DNA from: Beta vulgaris subsp. vulgaris
Lineage: Eukaryota; Streptophyta; Magnoliopsida; Caryophyllales; Amaranthaceae
DNA length: 64,000 bases
Direction of reading: 5' to 3'
Assembly: GCF_026745355.1 (NCBI RefSeq)
Contig: NC_079208.1
Location: 51,147,816-51,211,815, forward strand
Below are positions 35,468 through 48,044 of this stretch, one piece after another (within the stretch, counting starts at the first letter, position 1; each line of letters begins with the position of its first letter). The notes below the pieces were generated by a model. The model was given only the letters and a program-made list of their open reading frames with translations, had not been told where the DNA came from and did not search any database. The position numbers and the translations under genes are program-made.

Positions 35468-36412
35468 CGAGGCATAGCCCGAAACCTAATAACTAGTTAT
35501 TCCTAATATGTATGCACAAACCTAACAAGATAATTACTCGAGGAAGGAGGGAGTACATATCAAGTTGGATTATATACAATGCTGTTGCGGCAAAACCGAA
35601 ATCATTGATAAATAAAACTTTACAAAGCCTCTTTTGCATCATCGTTTAATACATCCTTCGAGAAGCTTTATTAATTTGTTGTACTTTTGAAGTAAAATCT
35701 GTTTAATCTAATTAATTGTAGACGAAAAACTAACATATGTCTTAATATCTTACAAATTAATCATATGATATATATCTTATAATGGATAAAAAAATTAGTC
35801 AAACTTATTAAAACATGATGATTTTTGAAAATTGACAACTAAAAAAGTGAAAACCACTTTGTTGGTTTTCTGTTTTTAGTTTTAAAAACTTGATACTGAA
35901 AACAGAATACGATAACAAACAGGCCTTAATTCATCAAACTAGCCATTATAGAACCCAATTTATAGGTTCTTTTTCTTCTTTCATGGGAGTTTGGAGTTTA
36001 ATTTTATTCTTTTCTCACATCGAAGTCAAATTAATAGACCTACCCATCAATAGCGGCTTGATTAAGCAAATACAATGGGATGCACTGTATTGCTCGATAT
36101 GGTTCATGGTAGTTTTTTCGAATACGAATTTGATTTGATATTTGTCTGATTATAGCTTGTTTTTCTATAATATGTATTGTCGACGCCGTTTTACCTTCAT
36201 TTAATGAAAATTTTCCTTTTTTATAAAAAAACAAGCCATTATATAAAGAACAAACTTCTATGTGAATATATATATATATAGTCGTAGTTGTTGAGTATAT
36301 AACTAAAAGCATTGACTGCATTGTGATGTTTTCTTGTGGGGGTAAATAAGTAACACAAAGTCGTGTGAAAGCTATGATGTATAGCTCACAACACATGTGA
36401 AGTCCCATATTG
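35468..36412. other. Intergenic sequence
   Basis: AT-rich. It contains a Stowaway-like end fragment (GGAAGGAGGGAGTAC near 35540). An 82-codon open frame at 35890-36138 has no recognisable domain. Confidence 0.5.
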
Positions 36413-36417
36413 ATTAA

Positions 36418-37064
36418 TGTTTATGCCAAATTCTGATCAGGCAGAACTCAGCTGAGGATCTACAGCTAATGGAGATACAACTACGAACAAAATATGCTAG
36501 CTATGAAATTAAAAGAAGATGCAGAGAAGAGACAAAGACACCAAGAAATGGTGACGCGGAAAACCCCAGGAAGAGGGTAAAAACCGCGGGTGGAATTGAG
36601 TCCACCAATCCACTATATGAGAAGATTACAACTTATAGCTAGCAGCTAGCAGCTTAGAGCTTGTACTAAATACACTTAAGAATATTGTAAATGTAGAAGA
36701 GAGAAAGAATATAAGTAAGAGCAATGTAAAGACTTATGTTTTACAGAGTGTTTTCCCTTCTATTTATACTAATACATTTGTATAACGTTATTCCTTATTT
36801 GAACGTTGCATAACTAACTTCCTAGAAGGTGCCACAACTCCTAGAATCAAGGGAGATCTCTCTTCTGCTGGCTAACCACTTCTCCTATTTCTTTGGCTTA
36901 ACGTCACTTATTTTGACTTGGTCTTGATCAGTATCCAATGTTCTTTCAACTGAATTTATTCAGCTCCCTTCGTCTCTGCTTGCTGTAGCTGCTACCTGAT
37001 AATCTCTAGCTGGGACAGATGCATAACCTGCAGGTTCAGCTTAGGAAATTTTTAGGACATAACA
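36418..37064 (-). repeat. Gypsy A 3' LTR
   Basis: On the minus strand it runs TGTTATGTCC..GGCATAAACA, matching both LTRs of gypsy B. A purine tract (AAGTTAGGGGCAAT on the minus strand) abuts it at about 37065-37078, as expected for plus-strand priming. Confidence 0.93.
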
Positions 37065-37387
37065 ATTGCCCCTAACTTGTGATGCCAACCTAGGCGTAGC
37101 TGAGTTAAAATCGCAAGTTACCAATCAAAACAAACTGTTAGCAAAAGGACTTAAGATTTAAACAAACTTATATTTCTCAAAATTTTATCTCTTTTCCTGA
37201 GGAATTAAAACGTTTGAAGATAAAAACTTTACTTAGAAGATAAACTCCTTTAACCGCTGAAAAGATAATTTTCTTGGGAAGAGAAAAATTATCAGATAAT
37301 TGATTACTTATCAACAGCTAAAAGATAATTTTTTTTACGCATCATTAAATATTTATCCGTTAGCCCAAACTACCGTTGAGCTACCAG

Positions 37388-37395
37388 TATTTAAA
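37388..37395 (+). promoter_or_regulatory. TATA-like box of the gypsy A antisense gene
   Basis: TATTTAAA lies about 120 bases upstream of the antisense-gene ATG (37516) and is kept in gypsy B (59708-59715). The region between the two is a CT-rich leader. Confidence 0.5.
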
Positions 37396-37515
37396 GAACT
37401 CTTCCTCTTTTCTGGAGCTTCACTTTACTCTCTAGCGAATTCATCTTCTTCTCAGGTAAAGCTTCTTTCTCTTTCTTTCTTCCTCAAAACTCTGTAGATC
37501 TTTTCTTCTTTTCTA

Positions 37516-39282
37516 ATGGGTAGAGCTATAGATGACGTCGCTTCGTCTGTTACTGAGAGAGATATTGAGGTGCTCAAAGTTCTGGGGGGTTTCCCTGAAA
37601 GCCTCAGATTATCCTCCCTACTCCCACATGCAGGCCCGAAACCTGCCCTGAAGATTACATTTGCTACTACGAGCACCCTTTTTACCTAGGATACAATTAT
37701 GCATTTTCCCCCCTCACTAGATCTTTCATGGAAGTTTCACCTTCTCCTGGCCAGCTGATGCCAGCTTTTTGGAAAACCTGCCTAACTTAGAACCCTAACT
37801 AAGACATGGCAAACCTTCTCTCTAAATGAACTTTGACTGCCTATAGCGTTAGAAAATCGGGCAAGGGTTTTATCACTTTTAGGGCTAAGGCTCCCTTCCC
37901 CCCATTAATAGAAGGTACAATTGCATCAGATTCCATTTGGAAGACTAGGTATTTCTTTGTAGTGAAAGATTCGCTGGGCGAAGCTGGGGGCCCTCTAGTT
38001 GGGGTTGGTCTACTAAAGGTACCTAACTGTTCAATTTGTGCTTTGTTCCTAAAAATGAATTAACTAGGTTCTTACCTTGTTTCCCTTGCAGGTCTTGCCC
38101 CATTATCTCCCAGATTCCTGAACAGGCTGAGAGGCTACCGGAATTGCTTAATTTCCCTGTTGAGGAACGCACCTTCACAGCTCCTGCTGAAGTTTTACCT
38201 CTGGATTCTAAGGCTTCTTCTCGCACCAACTCAATGTCAACAGGTAATTTCGGTTTTTGTGAAGGTTTTACTTTGCTTATAATTCTTGGATATTAGGCCA
38301 ACTAGGTTTTCCTTATCCATGCAGCTCCAGCAAGGTCTAGCAATTTGTCTGATGAAGATGCTATGGATAGGCTGAAGAATAGGAAGAGATCAGCCGCCTC
38401 TTCTGGGCAAACTCAGGTTGAGAGGGCTCCTCGCAAGCACCTACGCTCATCCACCATCCCAACCACCATTGACATCACGACTGACTCTCCTAGAGATGAA
38501 GTCCTTGTAGCTTTCCTGCTGACTTTCTAGCTGAAGAAGGTCTAGAAGGTGGGATCTGGCCTGCAGCTGACAAGCTCGTATTCCCAGCTGCACAAAAGAG
38601 GTTAAAGGGACAGGACCCTGAGGTCATCCTGAACCATGCTGTTCAGCTATCCCTACAGGTTAGTAACGTCTTTTGACCTACTTTCAATTAAGAATATGGT
38701 TACTGCTGGTTATACTTATGATTTTCATTGCTTCGCCAGCTTTCCCAGAGCTGCATAGCTGCCAGGGACAGCTTGCGGACTGTTGCTACCCTTCAGGATA
38801 AGGTGGCTCGTCTGCAAAAGGACAATTTGAGCCACCAAGCTAAGCTAGAGAGGGAGAAACAGTCCCGGCTGGATGCTGAGAGCAAGTTAGCTGCTGAGCA
38901 AAAATTAATGGAGAAAGAGAGGCAGGAAAAAGATGAGAAGATAGCTGAGGCGGAGAAAGAAAATGCACGCCTGAACACAGTTGTCAGAGATGCTGAGGAG
39001 AGGGTTTTAGATGTTCAAGCTGAGGCAAAAATCATTGAAACTGCGAAGCTGGCATACCTGATAAAATTCAAGAAGCTGGATGACAAGGGCGTCAACTTTT
39101 ACATCGACAGGTTCCTCAAGCTGGACTCGATGGCTGCATTGGAGGCCCTAGCTACTGGTGGCAAGGCAGATGATTCAGAACAATCTACAGCTGGATCTCC
39201 TCCACTACTCAACCAGCCAGAGGGTGCCGCTCCAGCTAGCAAGGATGAAACTGTTGGTGATGATGCCAGCGTAGCTTCTTAG
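37516..39282 (+). pseudogene. Antisense spliced gene of gypsy A (gypsy-type transposon domain plus coiled coil)
   Basis: It runs opposite to gag-pol. Likely exons: 37516-38018, 38092-38243, 38325-38658, 38740-39282, with GT-AG introns of 73-81 bases. The N-terminal part (MGRAIDDVASSVTERD, later YEHPF, PLTRSFMEV, SPGQLMPAFWK in the right frames) resembles the 'putative gypsy type transposon' family (Transposase_28). The last exon is a strong coiled coil (KVARLQKDN.., LEREKQSRLDAES) with an acidic tail ending DDASVAS. A base change and loss near 37595 breaks the first exon, where copy B stays open. Function unknown; extra antisense ORFs are known in Tat elements. Confidence 0.75.
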
Positions 39283-39773
39283 TTTCTTCAGTACTTTATC
39301 AGCTTTCTTTCTGGAACATTTTAGTTTTAATTAGCTTTGGTACTTTTACCATTGCCTATGGGGGCAATGCGTTTTTGTAAGAACATATTTCCTTTTGGCA
39401 ATTTAATCGTTTGAACTTATGCTTTTGCCTTTTGATCTTAGCTATTGATACTTTGATAAATACTTAAGTTACATGCATGCTTTTTGTTCTTAGATATTAG
39501 AACAACCTATTTACCTGGGGTAAGTGTTGTTCAACTTAGGTTGGGCCCGTTTCCTTGGTGCTACGACCATTCAGCTAAGTTTGGGTGAACTAACCCTTAG
39601 CTGCTTGATGCTGGCGCTACGACCTTGTAGCTGAATCTCGAAATTCCAGCTACCCACCTGGGTGCTGCGACCCCTTGCGTTTACCTGGTGGACCAATGCT
39701 TTGTGCAAAGCAGTGGTTGCCTTTAAAGATTCTGGCGTCTTTGGCCCGGTGGTAACCTGGTTGATGCCCCAGG
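39283..39773. other. Spacer between the converging gypsy A genes
   Basis: The 3' ends of pol and of the antisense gene face each other here. It contains repeated GCTACGACC words (near 39560, 39615, 39665) and is conserved in gypsy B (57351-57828). Confidence 0.6.
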
Positions 39774-40399
39774 TCAGAAATGATATAGCTTAAGGTGAGA
39801 AGCGTTCCAGCTTCTAGGTACTGCTTTTCCATCTTTAGTAGTTAAGCGATAAGCTCCCTTTCCAACTACTTGATCGGTTAGATAGGGGCCTTCCCAGCTG
39901 ATCCCTAACTTACCCGCATTGACCTCTTGGGTATTCTGAAAAACTTTCCTTAGAACCCAATCTCCTACCTTGAATACTTTAGCTTTGACATTCTTGTTGA
40001 AGCTACGAGCCACTATTGTTTGTGCAGCCATTCGTATTAATGCATTATCTCTTAACTCTTCGATGGAATCTAGGTCGTAGCTAAGCTCCTTGTCGTTGGC
40101 TTCAGGAGTCATCAATCCGTATCTAGCTGTAGGGACAGCTACTTCCGCAGGTAGCACCGCTTGCACCATACACAAGTGAAAAGGAGTTGTTCCTGTGGCG
40201 CCTCTTGGTGTTGTTCTGTTTGCCCATAACACCTTAGGTAGTTCTTCTACCCATTTTCCTTTCTTAGCTTTCAGGCGCCTTTTAATGCCATTGATAATTA
40301 CCTTATTGCTGGACTCAGCTTGTCCGTTAGCTTGCGGGTATCTAGGTGTGGAAGTTATCAAGTTGATGTTCCATTCGTGACAGAATTGCCTTGTCTTGT
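39774..40399 (-). pseudogene. Gypsy A integrase C-terminal part
   Basis: Minus strand: PRYPQANGQAESSNK (end of the catalytic core with its glutamate), then WVLRKVFQNTQ and LGISWEGPY of the C-terminal domain, ending HLKLYHF at 39774. The preceding half lies at 60691 onward; gypsy B inserted between them. The extension past 40399 belongs to the LTR of B. Confidence 0.9.
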
Positions 40400-41055
40400 T
40401 GTTATGTCCTAAAAATTTCCTAAGCTGAACCTGCAGGTTATGCATCTATCCCAGCTAGGGATTATCAGGTAGCAGCTACAGCAAGCAGAGACGAAGGGAG
40501 TTGAATAAATTCAGTTGAAAGAGCATTGGATACTGATCAAGGCCAAGTCAAAAACAAGTAGCGTTACGCCAAAGAAATAGGAGGAAGTGGTTAACCAGCT
40601 GAAGAAGAGATCTCCCTAGATTCTAGGAGTTGTGGCACTTTCGTAGGGAAGTTAGTTATGCAACGTTCAAATAAGGAGTAACGTTACACATTTGTATTAG
40701 TATAAATAGAAGGGAATAACACTCTGTACAACACAAGTCTTCACATTACATTCCCTTACATTCTTTCTCTCTTCTACATTTACAATATTCTCAAGTGTAT
40801 TTAGTACAAGCTCTAAGCTGCTAGCTGCTAACTATAAGTTGTAATCTTCTCGAATAGTGGATTGGTGGACTCAATTCCACCCGCGGTTTTTACCCTCTTC
40901 CTGGGGTTTTCCGCGTCATCATTTCTTGGTGTCTTTGCCTTTGCTTTGCATTCTCTTTCAATTCCGTAGCTAGTATCGTTTGTTGTTTGTAGCCGTATCT
41001 CCATTAGCTGTAGATCCTCAGCTAAGTTCTGCCTGATCAGAATTTGGCATAAACA
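40400..41055 (+). repeat. Gypsy B 5' LTR
   Basis: TGTTATGTCC..GGCATAAACA. A TATA box (TATAAATA, 40701-40708) marks the likely RNA start. The LTR has ten AGCT words, about four times the uniform expectation. Confidence 0.95.
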
Positions 41056-41058
41056 GTT

Positions 41059-41075
41059 TGGCGCCCACCGTGGGG
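41059..41075 (+). other. Gypsy B primer-binding site
   Basis: TGGCGCCCACCGTGGGG begins three bases after the LTR. TGGCGCC-type sites are usual in Tat/Athila elements. The tRNA primer is not assigned here. Confidence 0.85.
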
Positions 41076-41134
41076 CTCTACAGCTAAACTCTCATCAAAA
41101 TCCCAAAAAAGAAACACTTCAACCCAACTTTGAA

Positions 41135-43105
41135 ATGGCTGACGATTCTGCTGAAGCAATGAAAGCGGCTTTGCTGAAGGCTCAAGAGGACCTTCACCGC
41201 ACTCAATCTGAGGCCCAGCAGACCATTGACAGCCTCAGAAAAGAATTGGATTCTGTCAAAAGTAGCAAAACTCCTAAACAGCGTATCCGGAACGTAATTC
41301 CTAAGGTGCTTGATCTCGAAGATTCCGAGGCCAGTGAAGGTGAAGATGGAGCAGCTAGGTCCGACGATGAAGCAGATGAAGCTGATCCCGCAGCTAAGAA
41401 AATGGCGCTCCTAGAATCTCAGAACAGGAAAATACTTCGCATGCTGACGAAGCTGCCTGGAGCACCTACCCCTGTGGCTGAAGAATCTCCTGATGGCTAC
41501 GCCCAATCCCCCTTCGTGGAAGAAATCGCAAGAGCCAGGATTCCCAAAAAGATCAACGTAACCCAGCCTCACAAGCTGTATGATGGAGCTGCGGATCCCT
41601 ATGACCATGTGGCTTAATATAAACAGAAGATGTGGACTCTGTCCATTCCTGAGCATCTGCTAGAAGCCACCATGTGCAAGTCCTTCGGGGCTACCCTATC
41701 TGGACCCGCTTTACAATGGCTGATAAGTCTTAAGCCAGGTAGCATCCAAAATTTTGCTGCTCTAATTAACAAGTTTATATGCAGTTTGCAAGCAGCAGAG
41801 TCCTAGAGAAACACCGGCGACTTGTATCGCATCACCCAGAAAGCCAATGAAGCTGTGAGGCAGTACCTGGATCGATTCAACAAGGAAATGATCTCTGTCA
41901 AGAACCTGGATGTTCCCACAGCTATCGAGGCATTCAGGAGAGGACTAACCTATAAATCTAGATTGTATTATGAATTGACCAGGTACCCATGTGGTACATT
42001 CGAAGAGGTCAGGGCCAGAGCTATGGCTGAGATACGTGTCGAGGAGGACGAGGCATCCAGGTACGTGAGCGAGCCTAGCTACGATCGGAAATCCCAGAAC
42101 CAGAAGAAGACTGATTGGCGCCATCAGCCATATCAGAAGCGCGAAAGTAATAACGTAGCCAGCAAGGCCACAGGTAAACCATCTAACAACGATTACCCTT
42201 CCATTGCTTCCTACTGTTTTAACGTGGATGCAGGAGGCGTAGTAAACGCACTAGAAAAGCTGGGAACCACAGTTAGGTGGCCTCGCAAAAGCGACAGACC
42301 AGACAGCGAGAAGGACACCACCAAGTGGTGTAGCTACCATGGCGACCATGGCCATCGAACAGAAGAATGCAATGCTCTCAAAAAAGAGGTGGCATGGCTG
42401 CTCAAGAAGGGCTATCTCGAGCACTTGATGGGGAAGAAGGGGCAGCAAGAAGATAAAGCTGGCCCCAGCCAGCAACAGCCTCATCCGCCACCTGAGCCCC
42501 TGCACGATAAGGTAATTAATTCTATCTCTGGAGGTTCGGAAATATGTGGACTAACATACTCTGCAGCCAAGAGATTTGCTCGAGAAGGTTCCAAAATTGC
42601 ACCTAGCCCGCTGAGGAGTGCTGAAGAGAAAAAGCTCAGAAGCATGACCATCAGCTTCGACGAAGAAGATGGAGACGAGGAAGCCGATAATCATGACGGC
42701 CTCGTCGTATCTCTCACCGTCAGCAATTGCCTCATGAAGCGAGTCTTGATAGACAATGGCAGCTCAGCTAATATCATTTTCAAAAGTGCTCTAGAAAGCA
42801 TGGGGCTGCAGGAAGCTGATATCCTCAGGAAAGCAACCGTTCTGTTCGGGTTCAATGGCGAGCCAGCTACAACGCTCGGAGAAATCGTATTGCCCACTTA
42901 TGCAAAAGGAGTCAACCTCCAAACCAGGTTCAATGTGGTAGATTGTCCCTCAGCATACAACATCATAATGGGGACACCATGGATCACAAAATGCGAGCTG
43001 TACCTTCAACCTATCACCAGACTATTAAGTTCCCTACCAAGTGGGGAGTGCAAGAAATCAGGGGCGATCGCAAGCTGGCTAGGGAATGCTATAGCATATC
43101 TCTAA
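41135..43105 (+). pseudogene. Gypsy B gag-protease
   Basis: Structural protein and aspartic protease. The first segment (41135-41617) begins MADDSAEAMKAALLK with a coiled coil and acidic stretch, and is closed by TAA at 41615. Reading resumes by 41822 after another break. The second segment (41822-43105) has the capsid-like part, a zinc knuckle of the CX2HX4HX4C type (near 42328-42372) and the protease active site (LIDNGSSANI, near 42745-42775). Two breaks mean gag cannot be read through as sequenced. The initial TAA could be a C-to-T change. Confidence 0.85.
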
Positions 43106-43182
43106 AAGCAAAAAAGGAATCTATCTAGCAATTACAGCAAGGTCCAGCGCCAGCCAAGCCAACAGATCAAGATGTAGATGAA

Positions 43183-43403
43183 GTGGCGTTGGACCCATCA
43201 AAGCCAGAGCAGACCGTGCAGATTGGGGCATCCCTGCCAGCTGAGGAAAAGCAGCGGATTATTGAATTCTTAAAGAAAAATGTAAGCTGTTTTGCGTGGA
43301 GCCATGAAGATATGGTAGGCATTGAGCCTGACATCATCACCCATAAGCTAAACGTCGATCCTAACTCAAAGCCTGTGAAGCAGAAAAGAAGGAAGTTCGC
43401 TCC
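43183..43403 (+). pseudogene. Gypsy B pol, N-terminal piece before the copia insertion
   Basis: Encodes the linker and start of reverse transcriptase ([20 protein letters not shown], ending KQKRRKF). The frame runs into the copia LTR at 43404; the remainder is at 54251 onward. Confidence 0.9.
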
Positions 43404-44767
43404 TGTTGAACCCTAGTTTTGATAATGACAAAGAAACAAAGGAACAAACTAAGTAGTGAACTAATGAATTATTTAAGTGTATGGTGTCTAAGGTATCAAT
43501 GCAAGGAACTGGGAGAATACAAAGTCAATGAAGAAGTCAAGAGAGGATTTCAAAGGCTAAGTAAAGAAGTTTCTATGTTGATACTGGAGCAAGCATTGGA
43601 TCAAGAATAATAGAAGCTAGGCGTTTTATTTTCTAGTTCCAATGTAAAGGAACAAAGAAAGAATGGTAAGGAACTGTGGCAGAATATTTGAGAATGAAGC
43701 GTTTGTTCCTTGGTAAGGAACAAACTCAGTGGCACTTAGTAAATATGTTAAAGGAACTGAACTAATATAAGGAACTAGACTTAGGCTGTTTGTAACGGTT
43801 AAAAGATAATGGAGTAAGTCATGCCTAGATTATAGGAAATTAGTTATTTCTAATTTCAAATGATAAAATCAGTTTTAAAAAAAGAAAATCTGTTTTGGAA
43901 AAGATATTATTTTTCGGAAAATAAAAATAAATATCCGGTTGTTAGAAAGATTTTATTTCAAAGATATTATTTTCTTAAAGATTAGAAATTCAGATTTAAA
44001 GATAAAAAGAGTTTATAAAAACTGATTTTCGGATAATGTGAAGGAACTCCTATTATTTAGGAGTAATGGCTGCATTTTATCCACGTTCATTTATAGTTCA
44101 TGGGATCATGGGACATGATGTAAAACGTGTTCCTTAGGGGAAGGAACATCATGGGTAAATGGATTAAAACGTGTACTCTAACATTAATCCCACGTTCTTC
44201 ATGATTAACACTATAAATATAGAAGTCTAGATAAGTTCCAAATTGTGTCTGACTAAGTAATTAAGTGAGTTTAACTTATTAAGTGTCAGTGCCTTCATTC
44301 TCTCATAATAGCCATTTGTTCTTTGCCTTCTTACTCTAATTCCACTAAGCTTATTTCGATCAATTGTATTTTGGTTTTTGGGGTAAGGGAACTTTGAGTG
44401 AAGTTCTGTAAGAGAAAGGCTTTGAGTGAAGCTTGTATGTGTGAGAAAACTTCGAGTGAAGTTGAGAGGAACTGCTGTTAAGGGAACAGTGGTTCAGGAA
44501 CTTGAGTTTAGGAACTCAAGGTAGGGCTCGAGTTAGAATTAGGTTGTAACAGAGTTGTTTGGCCTAATTAGTGAAAGTGTTGAGTTTAAAATCCCTAGTG
44601 GTCGAGGTTGTTTCTTCTTGTTGGGCCCAAGAAGTTTTTCCTCGTAAAAATCCCTTGTGTTCCTTTAGCTTGTTTATTCGTTTAAGTTTTAATTTCCGCA
44701 AAAAGTTACGTTTATTTCTACACCTACAATTCACCCCCCCTCTTGTAGTGTTCCTAGGGAAATAACA
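43404..44767 (+). repeat. Copia 5' LTR
   Basis: TGTTGAACCC..AAATAACA. A TATA box (TATAAATA) is at 44212-44219. It contains 20 GGAAC/GTTCC words in 1364 bp. The two LTRs each contain the same short open frames, which I take as chance. Confidence 0.96.
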
Positions 44768-44769
44768 AT

Positions 44770-44781
44770 TGGTATCAGAGC
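44770..44781 (+). other. Copia primer-binding site
   Basis: TGGTATCAGAGC, complementary to the 3' end of initiator methionine tRNA, the usual primer for copia elements. Confidence 0.95.
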
Positions 44782-44832
44782 TAGAACTCACGTAAGATAG
44801 GAAACCCTATTGAGGAAAAGATCCAAGGAACA

Positions 44833-46662
44833 ATGAATACCACCGAGAAACTTGAAGAAGGTTATTCCACTCAAAGGCCTCCTATGTTCAATGGGAAGTA
44901 CTACAACTATTGGAAGAACCGCATGGAGATATTCATCAAGGCTGAAAACTATCAGGTATGGAGAGTCATTGAAGTTGGTGATTTCGAAGTCACAACTACA
45001 AATGACAAAAATGAGGTAACTCTTAAACCCCTCTCTGATTATGATAAATCTGATTTTGAAAAAATGGAAGTAAATGCCATGGCTATTAAACTATTGCATT
45101 GTGGACTTGGACCCCATGAACATAATAGGATCATGGGATGCAAATCCGCAAAGCAAATATGGGATTTACTAGAAGTAACCCACGAAGGAACTAATGAAGT
45201 TAAAAGATCGAAAATTGATTTACTTATGAATCAATATGAACTGTTCTGCATGAAATCCAAAGAAAGCATCCGAGACATGTTTACTCGTTTTACTAACATT
45301 ATAAATGAGTTGGCTTCTCTTGGAAAGTTTATTTCATCTGAGGAACAGGTTCGAAAGGTTCTTAGGAGTCTTCCTAAGGACAGATGGATGGCTAAAGTCA
45401 CGCTCTTCAAGAAACAAAAGACTTCACTAAGTTCAACTTAGAACAGCTGGCAGGGTCACTTATGACTCATGAGCTTCACCTTGATACTGAATATGGTGAA
45501 AGCTCCAAATCAAAATCAATTGCTCTCAAAGCAGATGATGAAGATGATTCGGACTCTGAAGAAGAAGAAGCAGCCCTCATGGTTCGAAAATTTCGAAAGA
45601 TGTACAGGAACATGAAGAATGGAAACTTCAAAGGTAAAACTAAGAAATTTTCTAACAAAGCTGCTTGTCATAAATGTGGAAGTACAGATCACTTCATCAA
45701 AGAATGTCCTCTTTGGGAAAACGACAAAACCAAAGAAAGGAACAAGGAACGCTTTGCTGAAAGGAACAAAGAATCAAAAGCACCTTTCTCTAAGGCAAAT
45801 GTGCGCAAAGCTATGATAGCTGCTTGGGGAGATTCAGAGACGGAAGAAGAAGAGGAACAACCAACTGAAGAAACAGCAAACCTTTGCCTATGGCAAACAT
45901 CGACGAAAAAGAAGATGAAGAAAAAATTGAGGTAAGTCAACATGGACTTGAGTCAGAACTAGATGGTAAAACTAGGACTGAAATATATGATCTTCTTTAT
46001 GATGCAATTCTTGAATGTAGAGATGAACGTGAAAAACGTGAACAAACGGAACAAGCCTTAAAGGTTTGCAAGGAACACATAGAATGGCTTAAGAAAATGA
46101 GAACTGATGTCGAAACTAGATTTTTTGATTTGTTTGATAAAAACTTAAAAATCAAAGAATGTTATGAGAGTTTGAAAAATGAAAATTATCTAATTAATTT
46201 AGAGATTTCACACTTGAAGGAATTTGTCCCTGTTCTGAGTTCCTTTGATATAAGATCAACCCCTTTGAAAGGATACAGATCTGAGATTGAAAAAATAAAT
46301 AAAGAGAAAAATTTTTAAAGGAACAGATCTGTAATCTTAAAAAGGAACTGGTTGTCGCAAGGAACAGAGGCAAAATCATGAAAGTTCCTAAGTGGATTGA
46401 GAAACCACAGACCAAAAGGAAGGAAGGTCTTGGTTTTGAAAACTACAAGAAAAGGAACAAGACAAAGAAATATGTTGATCTACCTAGTGATAAGTTCTGT
46501 ATGTATTGTGGCAAGGTAGGTCATTACATAAATCAATGTCAACTAAAATCTGAGATGATTGGGAAAAATGTGACAATAAGTAAGAAAAAATGGGTTGTCA
46601 AAACAAATCCTAGTCAAGAACAGGAACCCACGAAAGATGGGGTTCCTTCAACTAACAACTAG
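44833..46662 (+). pseudogene. Copia gag region
   Basis: Starts MNTTEKLEEGYSTQRPPMFN and shows the copia gag fold (YNYWKNRMEIFIK, later LRSLPKDRWMAKV). Frames change at about 45440, 45890 and 46320. Two CX2CX4HX4C zinc knuckles are visible: CHKCGSTDHFIKEC (near 45667) and CMYCGKVGHYINQC (near 46498). A long charged, probably coiled-coil stretch lies between. Two knuckles with a long spacer are compatible with Sirevirus-type gag. The shifts prevent a continuous product as sequenced. Confidence 0.88.
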
Positions 46663-46669
46663 TTGATTT

Positions 46670-47862
46670 TTGCAGGTTGGAGTGAGGGGGAACAACACTT
46701 GGTATCTCGATAGTGGTTGTTCCAAGCACATGACAGGAGACAAAACGAAGTTTCTCTCACTCACAACCTATGAAGGTGGCAGTGTAACATTTGGTGATAA
46801 TAAGAAAGGTAACATTGTTGCTATGGGTAAGGTCGGTAAGTCACCATTACACTCCATTGAAAATGTATTTTTAGTTGAAGGTCTAAAACATAATCTATTA
46901 AGCATTTCTCAATTCTGTGACAAAGGAAATACTGTAAAATTTGATAAGAAAAATGCTTAATCATCAACATTAAAACTAAGAAGGTTATGTGGAAGGAACA
47001 AGGAAAGGGAACACATACATTGTGGATCTAGACCTTGTTCCTCAAATCAATTTAACTTGTCTTAGTGTTATTGAAGATGATTCACTTCTATGGCACAAGC
47101 GTCTAGGACATGCTAGCTTTTCATTACTTGAGAAACTTAGATCAAAAGACCTTGTTTTAGGATTACCATCATAAAATTTCATATTGATCAAGTTTGTGAT
47201 GCATGTGCACGAGGTAAACAAGTAAGATCCTCTTTCAAATCTAAAACGATTGTAAGTACCACTAAACCATTAGAGTTAATTCATATGGACTTATGTGGAC
47301 CCATGAGAATTCAAAGCAGAAGTGGAAAGAGTATGTACTTGTGATTGTAGATGACTAATCTAGGTACACTTGGGTTATTTTTCTCTCTAGTAAAGATGAA
47401 ACTTATGATGAGTTCCTTGTCTTTGCTAAAAGAGTTCAAAACCTAAGTGGACATAAAATAATGCACATTAGATCAGATCATGGCAAGGAATTCGAAAATT
47501 ATAAATTTGATGACCTAAGCAGAGATAATGGCCTAGATCATAATTTTTCTGCCCCTAGAACACCACAACAAAATGGTGTTGTAGAAAGGAAAAATAGAAC
47601 TTTGGAGGAAATGTCTAGAACCATGTTAATTGCTAGTGAACTTCCAAGGAACTTTTGGGCTGAAGCTGTTAATACTGCTTGTCACATAATTAATCGTGCC
47701 ATGATGAGACCTATCATTAATAAAACTCCTTATGAACTTTACTTTGGAAAGAAACCAAACATCACCTATTTAGAACATTTGGATGCAAATGTTATGTGCA
47801 TAATAATGGAAAAGATAATCTTGGAAAATTTGATGCAAGGAGTGATGAAGCAACATTTTTAG
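46670..47862 (+). pseudogene. Copia protease and integrase
   Basis: The protease active site is NTWYLDSGCSKHMTGD (near 46693). The integrase zinc-binding module follows (LLWHKRLGHAS near 47083; CDACARGKQ near 47193), then the catalytic core (HMDLCGP near 47283; SDHGKEF; NGVVERKNRTLEE near 47573). Breaks: a stop or shift at about 46958, TAA at 47173, TAA within the DDxS segment near 47357, and a stop at 47860. The protein cannot be made in one piece. Confidence 0.9.
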
Positions 47863-48044
47863 GATACTCCTCACATAGTAAAGCTTATAGAGTATATAAC
47901 AAGAGAACTATGTGTGTTGAAGAAAGTGATTCATGTAATCTTTGATGAATCTGACAAACATAATCCAAGCATACAGGTTGATGACTATGAGATAGGGTTA
48001 GCGTAACCTAGTCAAGGAACACAGATTCACAAGAAGAAGAAGAA

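Noticed and set aside
35890..36408. Open frames 35890-36138 (+) and 36040-36408 (-)
   Set aside because: No domain, overlapping on opposite strands in AT-rich DNA; likely chance.
39774..40445. Reading gypsy A integrase as starting at 40445
   Set aside because: The first 15 codons are gypsy B LTR sequence; the true gene is interrupted at 40400.
43419..43610. 63-codon frame in the copia LTRs, also at 52902
   Set aside because: It lies in both LTRs, before the TATA box, with no domain; identical copies simply reflect identical LTRs.
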